Translations under genes and position numbers: made by a program
The notes under the pieces: model-generated
The model's database searches: none
Seen by the model: the letters and a program-made list of their open reading frames with translations, nothing else
Told to the model about the DNA's origin: nothing
Part shown: positions 12,367 through 24,609 of the stretch, in pieces
Position numbering within the stretch: the stretch's first letter is position 1
Layout: each line of letters opens with the position of its first letter
Assembly (NCBI GenBank): GCA_002633005.1
Contig: NMRA01000366.1
Span: 178,768 to 242,767, forward strand
Length of the DNA: 64,000 nt
Source: Phoronis australis
Lineage: Eukaryota > Phoronida > Phoronidae
Reading direction: 5' to 3'

Positions 12367-13042
12367 CTGCCTCTGTTTAGAGCACAAAGACGGCAAATCA
12401 CATGACGTTCAAAAATACGCCCCAAAAGCAGTTTTTTATTCCGCTTTTGGTGCCATAGCAATGAGGGTACGCCTGCGGTAACTGTTCGTTTAACAACAAT
12501 CAAACACTATTTGAAAATGAGTTGGAATTTTAAAAGCTCACGTTTTCTCCAAACTCACGTAAATGATTAAAGCAAACTGAAGAGAAAATTAGGAAAGAAA
12601 CGCAGTACAGTGGAAGAGGCCAAAGCGATTTGAAACAATTGATGACGTGTTTTTTTTTTAAATTGTGGCAACGTGTTTCCGATTTCAAATACATTTGTGG
12701 AATGTTTTAATAATACATCTGAGGGGCAGTTGTGTCGGTAGAAGTCCACAGAAGAGACAAGAAACCAGTGTCTGGAACAAAATGGGAAGCGTATTGTCTT
12801 AAATCTACGAAAATCCCGTGTGGCTATTTTGGCGTCTTTCGGAAACTGTACACGTCAAAGACTGAATAATAAAAAGCAAGTTTCACGTGGTTTCAAAATA
12901 GCCTAGTCAAATGCTTGTATCCCAGCTAAGCACATTTGGTTAATATTAAAGGACACCGTCAAAGCACTTGGAGATGTAACGCCACGCAAGTATTCCATTA
13001 CACATACTGGGAGTTGAGGATTTATTTAGAAGTCGTAAGCTA

Positions 13043-14230
13043 ATGACGATTCTGCTTGCTATAATGCTATTGGTTGAAAGCGCCACCTGTGAGGGCCAGT
13101 GGTCGAAATGGGTTAATGCTTGGCGCAATTGTCAGACGTGTAGCATCTGCCAGCAGAGGTCGTGTACTGGGCAATGCGAAGGTCCCAGCACGAGACTGGT
13201 CACATGCTACGAAGACAAAGCGTGCAAGAAGGACACTCTTGAAAACCACTCTCTGAACAAAATTGTCACACAGAGCACAGATGGAAGACCGGGTGTGGGG
13301 GCAGCCACTGACGGCTACTGGTATAACAAATATCAGGCGGGAGACTCAGGAGGTCCTACAGACATCCTCGACCGACCCGCGTGTGCGCGTACGGCCGCAA
13401 CCGAAACTCCAAACTGGATACAAGTAGAACTGGGCAAGCGAAAAGCAATAAACTACGTTATGCTCCTGAATAGATTAGGATATGAAAACCTATTGGAAAG
13501 ATTTTCCTTAGTTGTCATGGTTGGAGACAAGATGGTCGGCAGCTGTACATCACATACTGATCCAGGAAATCTTCTTCCGTCAAGAGCTCCCGGGCTATTC
13601 AAGTGCAGTAGTCGACTGGTGGGGGACACCGTGAGGCTACAGCGCGAGAAAGGTCAAGGTGAAGAATTCACAATTTGTGAATTTGGTGTTTACACCGGTG
13701 ATCCTGGCTGTTGGAACAGTTCAGGACATGGATATGATTACGTGGGGCCAATACACCATACAATCTGGGGAACAGAGTGCGCGCCGTGGACGTCGACGGT
13801 GAATGTTTTAAAAGACAAATTCAAGGCTGATCACAACATGTGCAGAAACTTTGAAGGTTCTGCAATGGATACACCATTCTGCTTCACAAAAGCGGGAGAG
13901 AAGGTGAAGTGTCCGGCACCGATATGTATGCAGCACAACACTTCAGCTCTAGGGAATGTGTGTAGAGTTGGAAGTAAGACAGCCGGGGCTATGTTCTACG
14001 GCATCATTGCCGCAGTCTCGTGTATATTGGTTGGACCGTTTTGCTTTTTGCTCTGTAATTGCTACAGAAAGAAATGCAAAAAACCGCCTGCGAGTAGCAA
14101 ATGGCAGATGGAAAGTGGAAAGAAAATCCCTGCATTTCCTGTGGAATCTATGGGTACCACCGTTACTGGTACTGGTACTGAATCACAAATGAGTTACGTG
14201 TCAACCGTCAGCAGCGAGAACTCAGTATAA
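13043..14230 (+). CDS. Type I membrane protein: TSP1-like, fucolectin-type domain, kringle
   Basis: Intact 395-residue single-exon gene. Residues 1-16 form a signal peptide. Residues 17-62 are Cys-rich, with a GQWSKW start and Cys spacing like a divergent thrombospondin type 1 repeat. About 70-218 resembles a fucolectin/F5-8-type lectin domain (IVTQSTDGRPGVGAATDG, WIQVELGKRKAINYVMLLNR). Residues 223-295 are a kringle, with six Cys at 223, 246, 267, 280, 290 and 295 and the patterns GYDYVG, CAPWTS and MCRNFEG. About 316-338 is a transmembrane helix, followed by a basic CYRKKCKK stop-transfer run and a Ser/Thr-rich tail of about 55 residues. It should sit at the plasma membrane with lectin and kringle outside. 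Ligand and pathway cannot be told. I know no named gene with this order. The first ATG of the frame was used; a 5' non-coding exon is possible. The lack of introns suggests a retrocopy or lineage-specific gene. Confidence 0.85.
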   Translation: MTILLAIMLLVESATCEGQWSKWVNAWRNCQTCSICQQRSCTGQCEGPSTRLVTCYEDKACKKDTLENHSLNKIVTQSTDGRPGVGAATDGYWYNKYQAGDSGGPTDILDRPACARTAATETPNWIQVELGKRKAINYVMLLNRLGYENLLERFSLVVMVGDKMVGSCTSHTDPGNLLPSRAPGLFKCSSRLVGDTVRLQREKGQGEEFTICEFGVYTGDPGCWNSSGHGYDYVGPIHHTIWGTECAPWTSTVNVLKDKFKADHNMCRNFEGSAMDTPFCFTKAGEKVKCPAPICMQHNTSALGNVCRVGSKTAGAMFYGIIAAVSCILVGPFCFLLCNCYRKKCKKPPASSKWQMESGKKIPAFPVESMGTTVTGTGTESQMSYVSTVSSENSV

Positions 14231-16520
14231 AGGCTCCTCTTGCGCAAATTGAGCGTTTCCGGAAGTAACGTTGCTCACACTCTTGTTGTTTGGTGACTTG
14301 AAGCGCCTAAAAGCCTGTTAATGCGGGTCTTTTTGCGGATTTTCTTCGGAATCAAAAATTGTGGAATTTGTTGTTTCCAAATTATGCGCATTTTCCGAAA
14401 AAAAAAAACAAACTCGCAAAATTCTGGTTGGGGGACTAGATGTTGAAAAAAACTGATTTCTAAAAATGTTTTGTTCACCCGCGTGGAAGATAGGTTTTAT
14501 GTGCGAGATCGTGCGCTGTAAAAGCGTATTGTTCGCCCTCGATTAATCATGTTTACAATAATTACCGAAAGATTCAAAGCCTCCCACCTTAAAAACTCGC
14601 CTTCCGTCTCGAAAACTTACTTTTGCGTTACGAAATTTGTCTCAAATTGTTCCTTAGTCAAGTAAAATGAAAAATATAGGGTTCTAATGAATCGACAGTC
14701 TGATGTTACTTGAGAACAAGCTCCGTGAGTTAGCTTGTTAGAACGCGTCGTTTCATACGACGAGCATGGTTTCAAGCAAGATTAACCTGTACTTTTCCCA
14801 CCCCAAAAACCACTCCACATGCAAGTTAGGAGCAATAGCTGGCTTTCGAAATAGTCACGCCATACTGAAATTTACTATTCCGCCAGACGGCAATCGAGTC
14901 TTTGGTGGACAGGCGTTCAGCGCCACAGATCCCATGTATAGCTGACGGTAGGTTTCAACCTACTGGTATAACCAGAAATTGAATACTTTTCCTGCTTTAT
15001 GATGCCGGTAAATTTCCATTGCTGTGCGGTAGGATGCACTAATGCCTTACGAAAAACGCAAATCTTTTGAAATATCAATAGATGAACTAGGACATACACT
15101 GTATGTTGAATACGTTCCCCGCCACTGCGACAAAGAATCCGCGACAAAGCCAGTGGCTGCGGGTTATGAAACGGCAGAGTTTCGATCCAAGCCGGTATAA
15201 AAAAAAGTAAACTTAAAGTAATCAAAGGATTGGAGGGACTGACATCGGCTTTTATTCCTCTGCTTTTTGTAATTAACGAACCACTATTCATAATTGAAAT
15301 TCTGTCCACCGAATCTGAGTCGGGATCAACTGGAGGTCACTTCCGTGCTCTCATTGCTCTAGAGAGCGCCAATTTGAAAAGTATCAATCACGCGGATTTA
15401 TAGCTGCCATAATTTTTTCCGTAATTTTAGGTTTTCCTTATACTAAGTTACACGATTAGACCCCCAACGAGCCCCTGCTTGCGCGCACCCGAACTCCCAA
15501 ATGGTCACTGGTCTTGGCCGTGTCTCAGATCTTTGCTCTGTCGGCTGTGTATTTGAGGTGCAGAATATGCCGGCGATGTACATTGACAGCATCCCTGCAG
15601 GCAGCGCAGTCGCCTCTTAGATGTCAGATACGCACGTCGAACTACATGTATGTGCTCCACGTCTAATGTGGACATCATCCATTGCATTCCTACTCTACTC
15701 TAAAAAACAATAACAACGTCAAAAAACATAAAGCGAATGACTGGATGTTCGTCTTTTGGTTGGTTCCGTCACAGATGCCGTTCAAGTTCGCAGTTGACAC
15801 GAGGTATGGTAGGAAATTTTAAGTTTTATTGGAATAATACTTTTTTGATTTAAAGAAAAGTTTATCGTTGGGTCAACATGTCCGGTGTTCTAAATTGATA
15901 GTCGCATTTCCTCCATTTTAAACATTTAGTTTCAGCCCAAATGTCCAGATGTTTTAATAAAAGCAAAAGCTAAATTATCACGTATTTCAAAAGTGTAACA
16001 CCATCAGGTGGTCAGGAGTTAATGCTCAAAATTAACATTTAACTGTCTAACATTTGGTTAACATTTACGTTGTTCTTACAGTAGTTTTTAAATTATACTT
16101 TGTCGGGAATTTTCGGGGTAGTATGAACGCTCTTCTGTTAGATTCTTATTCAGATAAACTGGAGTTAGAATCGTCTATAATAGACCCTATTCATGCCGAC
16201 AGGAGGCGAGTTCCCAAACGAGGCTCGCTACTATAGCTGTATTCCGCGTTGCTCGAACAGCTAGGAAAATACGGACATTAGACTGTCTGTTTTATAATCT
16301 CTGACTAAGGACTCTGAGATGCGGAAGCGACGAAAGAAAATATGTACAGTACGTGATTATAAATGTTTTCGAAAAGTTAGATCATATTTGATAGCATCTC
16401 GTTGCCGCGTAATGACGACTGGAGAATCTTCGGCCAGCCAGGCTCAGTATGTTTTCATGATGCATTTTTCCAAAAAGGACAGGGCCCTCAATCCCTCGAC
16501 TTTGGGCCTGATATCTGCTC
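14231..16520. other. Gene-free spacer
   Basis: No exon was recognised after the kringle gene. Minus-strand frames at 14917-15309 and 15505-15687 have no recognisable domain or splice context. A downstream UTR of the kringle gene may occupy the first part, but no clear AATAAA was placed. Confidence 0.5.
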
Positions 16521-16527
16521 TATTGCC

Positions 16528-16830
16528 CTCTAAAAATATTTAAAAATCACGCGAAATTCCCCCACGAGGCCTAAAAAAGTGATTGGAAATTTCTCTTCGA
16601 AGTTCAAATCATCTGGAGTGAACCACACCAGGTGACAATTTGAAATAGCACAAAATGCTATTTGAGACATAGCCTATGAGAGCTTGCAACAGGGCCGGGG
16701 TCTTATTGATGGTGATCGGGAGCTAGATTTTTCCCGTCACTCGGCGAAAAAATCCCCCTGTTGAAGGCACAGGCATCTTTCCCCTCGCCGGGATGAACGA
16801 ACGAGGCCCCTGAAGAAACATGATAACTAT
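16528..16830 (+). repeat. Dispersed repeat family F, copy 1
   Basis: It shares with 46424-46680 a TATTTAAAAATCAC-C-AAATTCCC start, a GAGG/CAGGC-TAAAAA block, a TTTTCCC-TCA block and an AAGGCACAGGCATCTTTC-like block. Orientation is the same in both copies. It has no coding content. Confidence 0.6.
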
Positions 16831-16839
16831 GCTTGTTCT

Positions 16840-17990
16840 GTACAGCTCTAAAACGAGGTTATGCTTTAGACGAACGAATTAGGTATGTGTTTTAATTTTA
16901 AAATTCAACTTGGTACAGATTGATATTTGAAACCTAACACATGCAATAGACGTAAGAACTATTAAAACCGAGAAAGCAGAATTCATTCTCAAATATTTTT
17001 TATTTTCAATTACGAGCCAGGTTTTTTATTTTAATAAAAATATATTTAACAACATCAATTATTCTTTCAGATCAATAACAAATCAATTGTTAGTCCCGGT
17101 AGTTCCTACCTCACCAGGACCTAGCTAGGCTATGCTTTGTTAATATTGTTGATTAACAAATTATACCAGATGCACATGACAGCAAAATGCTGTCGAATAT
17201 TTCATCAACTCGTCAACATTAAGAGCAGACGAACTGGTTCGTGTAAAAATTAGCATTTTTATCAACAATTTACAAGAAGAAATATAACCCTGAGTTCAGC
17301 ATAATACCTAGTAGCCGTAACACGTCGATCGCCTCAATTTGGTCATATTTACTTTTCATGATTTGAACATAGTTTTCCGAAAAAAGCTTATAGCCTTTCG
17401 CCAGACAACTCTTTGGTGCATTGACTTGTTCTCTAATGTATTTTTTACGTCACTGTGGGTTATTTTTGACACATTTTCAAGATTTAATATCCAGGTTTGG
17501 ACTCAAAACACCGGCCATTTAACTCACGCAATGTCAACTTCGGCTTTGTTTATCGCAGTGAGCCTCGCTTTGGATGTTAATGTCTGCCGCGTGCCGGGTC
17601 TATATATTTTTCTGGTTATCGTTTTTGTCTGTGCGCTATTTTGAAACTGTGTGAGTATGTGTAAGAACTTTTAAAAACAAAATTAATTCATCTGCCTATT
17701 TAAGCCGGAATGTTATACAACTTACTGACAATAATCCACGGTGCGTCTGCTGAAAGGTGAGTATCAAACCTCGAAACTAGCGTGTATTGAACCTTGAGGA
17801 TACTCTTTTCTGCATGGGTACTTAGTATAGGCAAGTGAAAGAAAACGCGATATCATTTGGAAGGATGACCTTTTCACGACAATTTCCCATCTCACAAAAG
17901 CGCGCATTTGGCAAATTCTACTTCTTGGATACCACATTTTGGGAACCGAGCAACCGTCTTCGGGTAACAAAGTAAGATTAAAATGTGTGA
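16840..17990. other. Gene-free spacer
   Basis: Nothing coding or repetitive was recognised. The 101-residue plus frame at 17339-17644 is Phe/Val-rich with no family resemblance and no ATG context that would favour it. Confidence 0.4.
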
Positions 17991-17993
17991 ACC

Positions 17994-18525
17994 CCGGAAG
18001 TGACTACTGTCCCACTTTTTGGAAGTGACTATTGTCCGAATCCTTGGAAGCGACGTTTTTCCGACTCTTTGGAAGTGACTATTGTCCGACTGTTTGGAAG
18101 TGACATTTGCCCGACTATTTGGAAGTGACTATTGTCCGACTCTTTGGAGGTGACTTTTGCCCGACCTTTTGAAAGTGACTTTTTACGCTGCTTTAGAAGT
18201 GACTATTGTCCTATTCTTGGGAAGTAACTACTGTTCGACCCTTTGGAAGTGACTATTGTTCGCCTCTTAAGTGAATATTGTCCGACTCTTTGGAAGTGAC
18301 TATTGTCCGACTGGTTGGAAGTGACTATTGTCCGACCCTTTTGCAGTGACTATTGCCCGACACTTTGAAAGCGACTATTGTCCGACTCTTTGGAAATGAC
18401 TATTGTCGGTACTTTGGACGTGACAATTGCCCGACTCTTTGAGAGTGACAATTGCCCAACTCTTTGGGAGTGACAATTGCCCGACTCTTTGGAAGCGATT
18501 TTTGTCCAACTCTTTGGAAGCGGAT
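17994..18525 (+). repeat. 25-bp minisatellite, about 21 copies
   Basis: Tandem array with consensus TTTGGAAGTGACTATTGTCC plus GACTC. Units diverge by substitutions (CGACTT, CCGACC, TGACAATTGCCC variants) and some are shortened. The rightmost units form a subfamily with GTGACAATTGCCC. The array is flanked by unrelated sequence and has no coding frame of note. Confidence 0.95.
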
Positions 18526-18529
18526 GTCT

Positions 18530-21500
18530 GATACCTCATTCAAAAGGGTGTAGTTGTTCCGATTGTAAAATATTCCCAGAATGAGTAAACGCAACGCTCC
18601 AACACTGAGAGCCACAAAATCTTTTGTAATGTAAACAGTCACAATACGACAAAGTCGCATAAAATTGCAAATGTGACAAATCACATTTTTTTACATACAA
18701 CGCAGTAGTTTCTGTTGAATAAATGTCTTCGTTCTTTGCAAAAGATAGAGTACCGCAAATTTGGGATATTAGGTGATGTGGCATGAGATATTTTTGCCAT
18801 TTTTGTTAATTACATCTAAAATAATAAAATAACCAACAAATAGAACATAATTAATTCTTTCCTAAGGGACCTTAAACATATTAAAAATTGGAATTGAGGC
18901 ACAAAGTACTGACTTAACCGTTAAACATCCTAATTGAGGTGTTTAATTAACTAAGATTCGTGACGAGTTATCCCAACATTTGCTAATTTTTCAAGCTAGT
19001 AAAAAGGTACATGTTTACTGGGCTTAATTCACAAGAAAATTTCCCTTGTTACAAAACTCATTGAGTGCGCAGTCAACTAAATGCAGGACGATCGGAACTA
19101 GCCGAATACAATAAATAGGTGGCTTCAGTTTTAATATCATTCCAGAACTGACTGTCAAAGTTAGTATCCGTGAGTCGAATTTGACAGACGTTCAACAGCT
19201 TCGTGCCAGAATACATCCAAAATGCCTCGCGTGAGTTGGAAAAATTACTAAATGTGAAGAAATGAACCCGACATTATTAGGAATAAAGAACTAGATGCTA
19301 AAATAAAGTACATATTTACTACAAATTAGACTTTCTTAGCTGTACAATTGAAATGTACTGCCTGTGTAAGTCGGTCGGAATGGTGAACAGTTTTCGTTGA
19401 TACAAAACAGCCTGAAGGACAAATAAATGAAAGCACTCACAGGAGCGTAATTTGGCGAAATTAACTGAAAAGTTTACGATGGATATGATGACGACGATGA
19501 TGATTATGATGATGAAGGTGGCGATGATGAACATGATGATAACATTCATATGACGAACGAAGCTGTCGGAAATGAGTAAGAAATAGGTGATAGTCTTGTT
19601 CAGTAGAAGGTAAACCAACAAAAGCTTAACAAAATCATTAATCAAATAAATAACGATATCAAAAAATCTGTAATAATTCAAAAATTAAAAAGTTTTCTGA
19701 AACCACGTTCAAAACTCTATCTAATGGAGTAGATTCACAAAATTCCGTAAACTTTTCAAAAAAATAAATTTTGCATTTTTTGAAATGGAAAGTCAAATAA
19801 CTCAAAATAGTAAGTTTGAAAAACTATTGTAGCAGATCATATGATAAAATATATTTCAGAAAATGCACATGCAAAAATTTACGTAATTTCTTCATCCCGT
19901 TCAAAGTGGCACGCCAGCACGATGGAAAATTGCTGAAAAGCTACAAATCCGCCATTTTCAGTTGAAAACAACTTCCTGTTTAACAGCACTCGACAAAAGC
20001 TAAAAACCTACGCTTGAAATAGTTCGACAATGCGCCCTCTGCAGGACAAAATGATTTGGTTGCGAAATCGAGTTGGGCATGCGCGATGGCAGATATTTCC
20101 GTCAACTAAACGTTAAAGATTGTAAGCGCATTTGTAGTACACGTTTTCATCTATAACTATACCGATTTCAACTGTTTACGTCAAATATTGCGGCTTCTAT
20201 GAGCATTTGAATCTGATTTCAAAAACAAAATGGCCTTCACACCCGCCATCTTGAATCCGATCATGACGAAAAACCATAGAGTTTCAGCTTTTGCAGAACT
20301 AGATGTTGTGTGTGATATTTGTGAAAATTGAACGAAAAATGCGACCTGTAGAGTGCGGGCAACAAAAAAATGAAGGCAGAGCACCAAACTTGGCGAAATT
20401 TATTTCGCCAAATAAACAACGTTCAACGATACAGTGCCCACAAAGTATTCAAACCTTCCGGAATTTGGTTCAGTGTACTGCAATATGTCTTGCAATTTCC
20501 CAACAAGTAGTACCTGCATCCCACTTGTAAGTCTGATAGATCTCAGCAGTCTGGATTTAATCCGTTACGCTGTGCTTTGCCCTGGAATCTAAGTAGTTTT
20601 TACAGCATTGGGACACACCACAGTTCATGAATTGCAAATAGAGGGCGCTGTGAGTGCCCTGCCAATGAAGATTTCACTAGTATCAACGTCACACTTAGCT
20701 TCCACGTTTCAAATAAAATTTTGCATTGGGGTAAGAATTGTTCTACTTAAACATATGACATCCAGGTGATGCCGATCATGGAAACAATGTTGTTGAAGCG
20801 GTGAAGGATGGCAACTTTCAAATTTTAAAACGTTAAAAATAACGCTTAATCAGGACCCCAATTGAACCGTGAAAGCAAAGATTGAAACTTCGAAAAAGTG
20901 TAAAAATAACCCATATGCGTAATGTCAACCAAACTTTCCAGAGTTTTTTCCACAAATAAGCAATGGTACTGAAAGAGGGCGGACCTATATTGCGCGCGAC
21001 ATCCATATTACTGAAAAATGCAGACGTTTTCTAATTAGCGAAAGGCATAATTTTTCTAACTCATTAATACTTCTAGAGCAGATGGATGTCATTCCACTAT
21101 GTTACCATTAAAAACTTACAACCTAACAATTATCAGCTGACCAAATACATTTAACAAGAGCCCAGTTTTTTGTGCCATTGTCATTTTTCCAGGCTTCAGG
21201 CAAAAAATTGATATAAGTGATGCAGCCTCAAGAAAACGCCTGCTACATTTGCTTCAAACCAGCTAATTTTAAAGATCCCGAATACTTGTTTCACATTAAA
21301 CTCGTTCAGGTTTAACCGACAAAACAAACTTAGCCGAACTCGGGTCGATCATGGCTAATAAATTTGTCAAGTAACCTATAGTTCCCAGAATGGTCAAAAG
21401 GGGGTGCAAACAGAAATGCTGCTATTGGACGATCGATCACACTCAGAAACTCATTGTTTTTAACTGGTAAACTTGGTCATTCAATAAAAACCCTGACAAA

Positions 21501-22440
21501 TTGTTGGTTTTTATGTCCATCTTCTCCACAGAATATTCCACCTTACCGATCAAATAAAGCATTGACAAAGGGGGTTGTTCGTTTTTACACCTTGTTTCTT
21601 CCGCAGAGAGATTCCACCTTTCGATCCCTGATCCAATCATCATGTGACGAACGGAGTTCAAGTTAAGGTCACTGTCTTTTGATTGACAATTTTTTCACGG
21701 ACCCGATTATTTTCAAAGAGAATACAAGACTAGATTTTCGGTTCCCCGATCAAAGATCGTGATTCATTTCGATGTATAACACAAAAAAACAACTTAACTT
21801 GAAGTTCAACTACAGTCTTATTCGCCAAAAAAGGGCTCAGCAACTTGAACCTGACGGCCTAAAAGTTGCTTGTCAAGGCGAGTTCCAGTCGCAATATGAC
21901 GTAACCAATTTCAATTCAAGCAAAAAAATAATAAAGTGGTGTTTTCCGAAGAGCAAATCCGCATTTGGAAGAAGATTGTGTTTTGAAGGCCAGAACGTAG
22001 TTGATTGTATTTTTAAACAAACCCTATTAAGTGGCACTGAACCCTTAATTTCAGTCAGATAACAAGTTTTTATTTAAACCATTCACCGCTGTAAAATCGG
22101 TCTTGTCTTGTTCCTTACTCGGTTTAGAAGTGATCTCAAGAACTCGTAAGATTTTTAGTCACGCCGTGAGCTCAACTTGACTAAAAGAGGTTACTCACTG
22201 CCAGTCTCTCGAAGCTCTTGAATCACCCCCAGTTTGACTAAGGAAAATTTTTTACCAATTTCATAATAGTAACTAGTCCAAATCAAAAGTTGTTTTTGTG
22301 ATGACAGCGTATTTATTGAGCATGTTCATCCCCATTTCTTTGAACTATTTCAAGGTGTCATCATGTATGCTTAGTGTTACTGAGCATTTGAAGAGGGCCA
22401 GTGATGCCCTCGTTTCACATTCACCGTCTTTCTTGCACCT
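18530..22440. other. Gene-free AT-rich stretch
   Basis: No supported exon. A (GAT)n-like microsatellite lies around 19478-19545 (the 120-residue minus frame across it reflects the repeat). The remainder shows only short open frames without motifs. Confidence 0.5.
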
Positions 22441-24460
22441 ACCGGCTAGACAATGAAAGACCATAGACAACACTGGACCGCAGATTCCTCGAATCTGGAT
22501 CACACGAGCACGACCTGCAGATCAAACCACTGCTCCCTTGTGAGACAATTATGTATAGATGAAATGCTGCATCACTTTTCTGTTTTAACTTTATTTTTTG
22601 TGTGGATTTTATTGAATGTTTATAATTGTATGCTATATTTACCAAATACATAATGCCGCGATACTCTGTGTTTGATTATACATATTTTTGAATGATCAAA
22701 ATACGATTAAAACAAAAATAAGTAAATGAATTGAACCGATGCCCGAATTATTGAATTAAGTCGGCCAAGAGACGTCAATGACACCGCATTACTCGCAGGT
22801 GCAAGGAAGTTTGCATCAGTTGTCACCCCACTCATGACGTCGACCATTAAAGTATTTGGGCGAGGTGAGAGCGTAAGAATGGCCCTCAAACGGCAGATTT
22901 AATCCGACACTTTAGCTCTACACAAATCCATTGGAGGGTCCAGTATCATTCCCTTCAATCGACGCAGCCTTGAGGCGCGATTATCTTTTGCTGGTACTTC
23001 AATCGGTATCAAAGATATGAAAATTAGATCTACCCGGAGACGAATCTCCACATAGACTAAAGTGACAAAAGGGAAGGTTTCAATAGCAGGTGCCTTTCTA
23101 ATGATGATACAAAGACCAGCTTTACAGGTAGAAAGAGCGTTTTCTTTACCGTAATAATCTGTAGGCAATATTTTCACTGCAAATAAAATTACTCGAAGTG
23201 GGTGATACGGCATTGTTTGGTGAGATTTTACTTAGTCATCAACTCTGATTGACTGAATAGCAATTGTAATCAGCTGTTTAGTAAATCACTGATTTCTGAT
23301 ACACGTCAAGCACGTTTTCACCTGTTATTTTCTCGCCAATTTCGAGCTCGCGTATTAAATGGCAATACCCTAAGATTTCGTGAAGAATTACTGAAAACCG
23401 ATTTAGCGAGATATGGTTCAATTCAAAGAGCGTGCATTGCAATGATTACATTTGAACTAGTGTTTGCCAAAATGAAAGTTTGCATCAAAATGTAATTGAA
23501 GACATCGTTGTAAATTTGATAAGAATATTCTTTGCTTGGTTCCCGCAATTGGAAATTTAAAATTAAACATAAAAATAACTTTAAATACAAGTGCACCTGA
23601 TCATAAGCAGAAAAATGGATTTCGCGGATTTTAATGAATAAACAGGTTTTTATTGATTTTGAAGAGAATCTGAATTTTCCGCGGATGTAAAATGGTCAAA
23701 ATAATCCTGCTGTGCACATTTGCACATTTGCACTTTTATAACGTATATTCGCATCAAAATGCGGAGGATAATTCACGTGCTCACATAAAGATTAGGTATG
23801 ACTCTATAAAAATGTCACTCAGGTAAGTTAGGCTAACTTCTGAACATCATATCTCAGAAATAGTTGATAGTAGTCATAGGAAACTTTGTTGTTGTTGTAA
23901 TTAAATTTGGCCATGTCATTGATATCGTTTTTTGCTAACAGTTTGCCTTTTTGGTAAATTTTGTTGAAAAGTCATGGTCACGTGGTCCAATTAATGATAG
24001 GTGTGTTGATACCTGGCTAAATACGCAGACTTGTCGATAATGGCCACCATTGCCCTTATTTTCACCAGTTTGGAGCACAAAAAGAGTTTCACAGTTTACA
24101 GTCCTGTGTATGGTAATCATATTTTACTGGCAAGTTATCTAAAGAGAAGGTCAGAACGTGCTGTACATCTGCGGCGGCCACTTTGTCGGTGCACTACCAA
24201 AATTTGCCGTATTTCTTTCAGGTTATTTTTAAAGCATTCCTTGACGTGCTAAACGAGCATCATTTGGGAACAAGTTTAAAGTATGTTGGTTTGCCCCATT
24301 GTGTTTTAACTGAAAGGAATAGAAGAGTACCTTTAATCCAACAAAGTTCTATTCTACCTTGAACACAATGTGTTCAGTATCACCGGCTTTCAAGCCGATT
24401 TGAACAACTTTTAGTTACAAAAATGGCACAGAATGAAATTTGCTGCATGGAGCAGGGTTG
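22440..24460. other. Gene-free stretch
   Basis: Short overlapping frames on both strands at 22439-22653, 22899-23213 and 23935-24252. None has a recognisable domain, a strong start context or paired splice sites. Confidence 0.4.
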
Positions 24461-24469
24461 TGATTCAGG

Positions 24470-24600
24470 AAACAAGAAACTCGCGAAAACGCAATATCAC
24501 GCAAGACTTCGCGAGATATCGCCATGCATAACAAGCAAAGCGTCTAATCGAACTGCGCTTTTCTCGCAAGTGTCTTGCGCCTGCAGGCGTGCCTGAAAGG
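24470..24600 (+). repeat. Dispersed repeat family D, copy 2
   Basis: Diverged second copy of the 10.70-kb repeat, recognised by CGCGAGATATCGCCATGCAT followed by AACAAGCAAAGC and CTCGCAAG motifs. Boundaries are approximate. Confidence 0.4.
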
Positions 24601-24609
24601 AACTTCATC

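Noticed and set aside
13067-13256. 60-residue ORFs on both strands
   Set aside because: They are shadows of the kringle-protein gene in other frames.
17994-18525. CRISPR-like regular repeats
   Set aside because: Units are contiguous 25-bp tandem copies without unique spacers, in an animal genome; it is a minisatellite. The same holds for the arrays at 59-63 kb.
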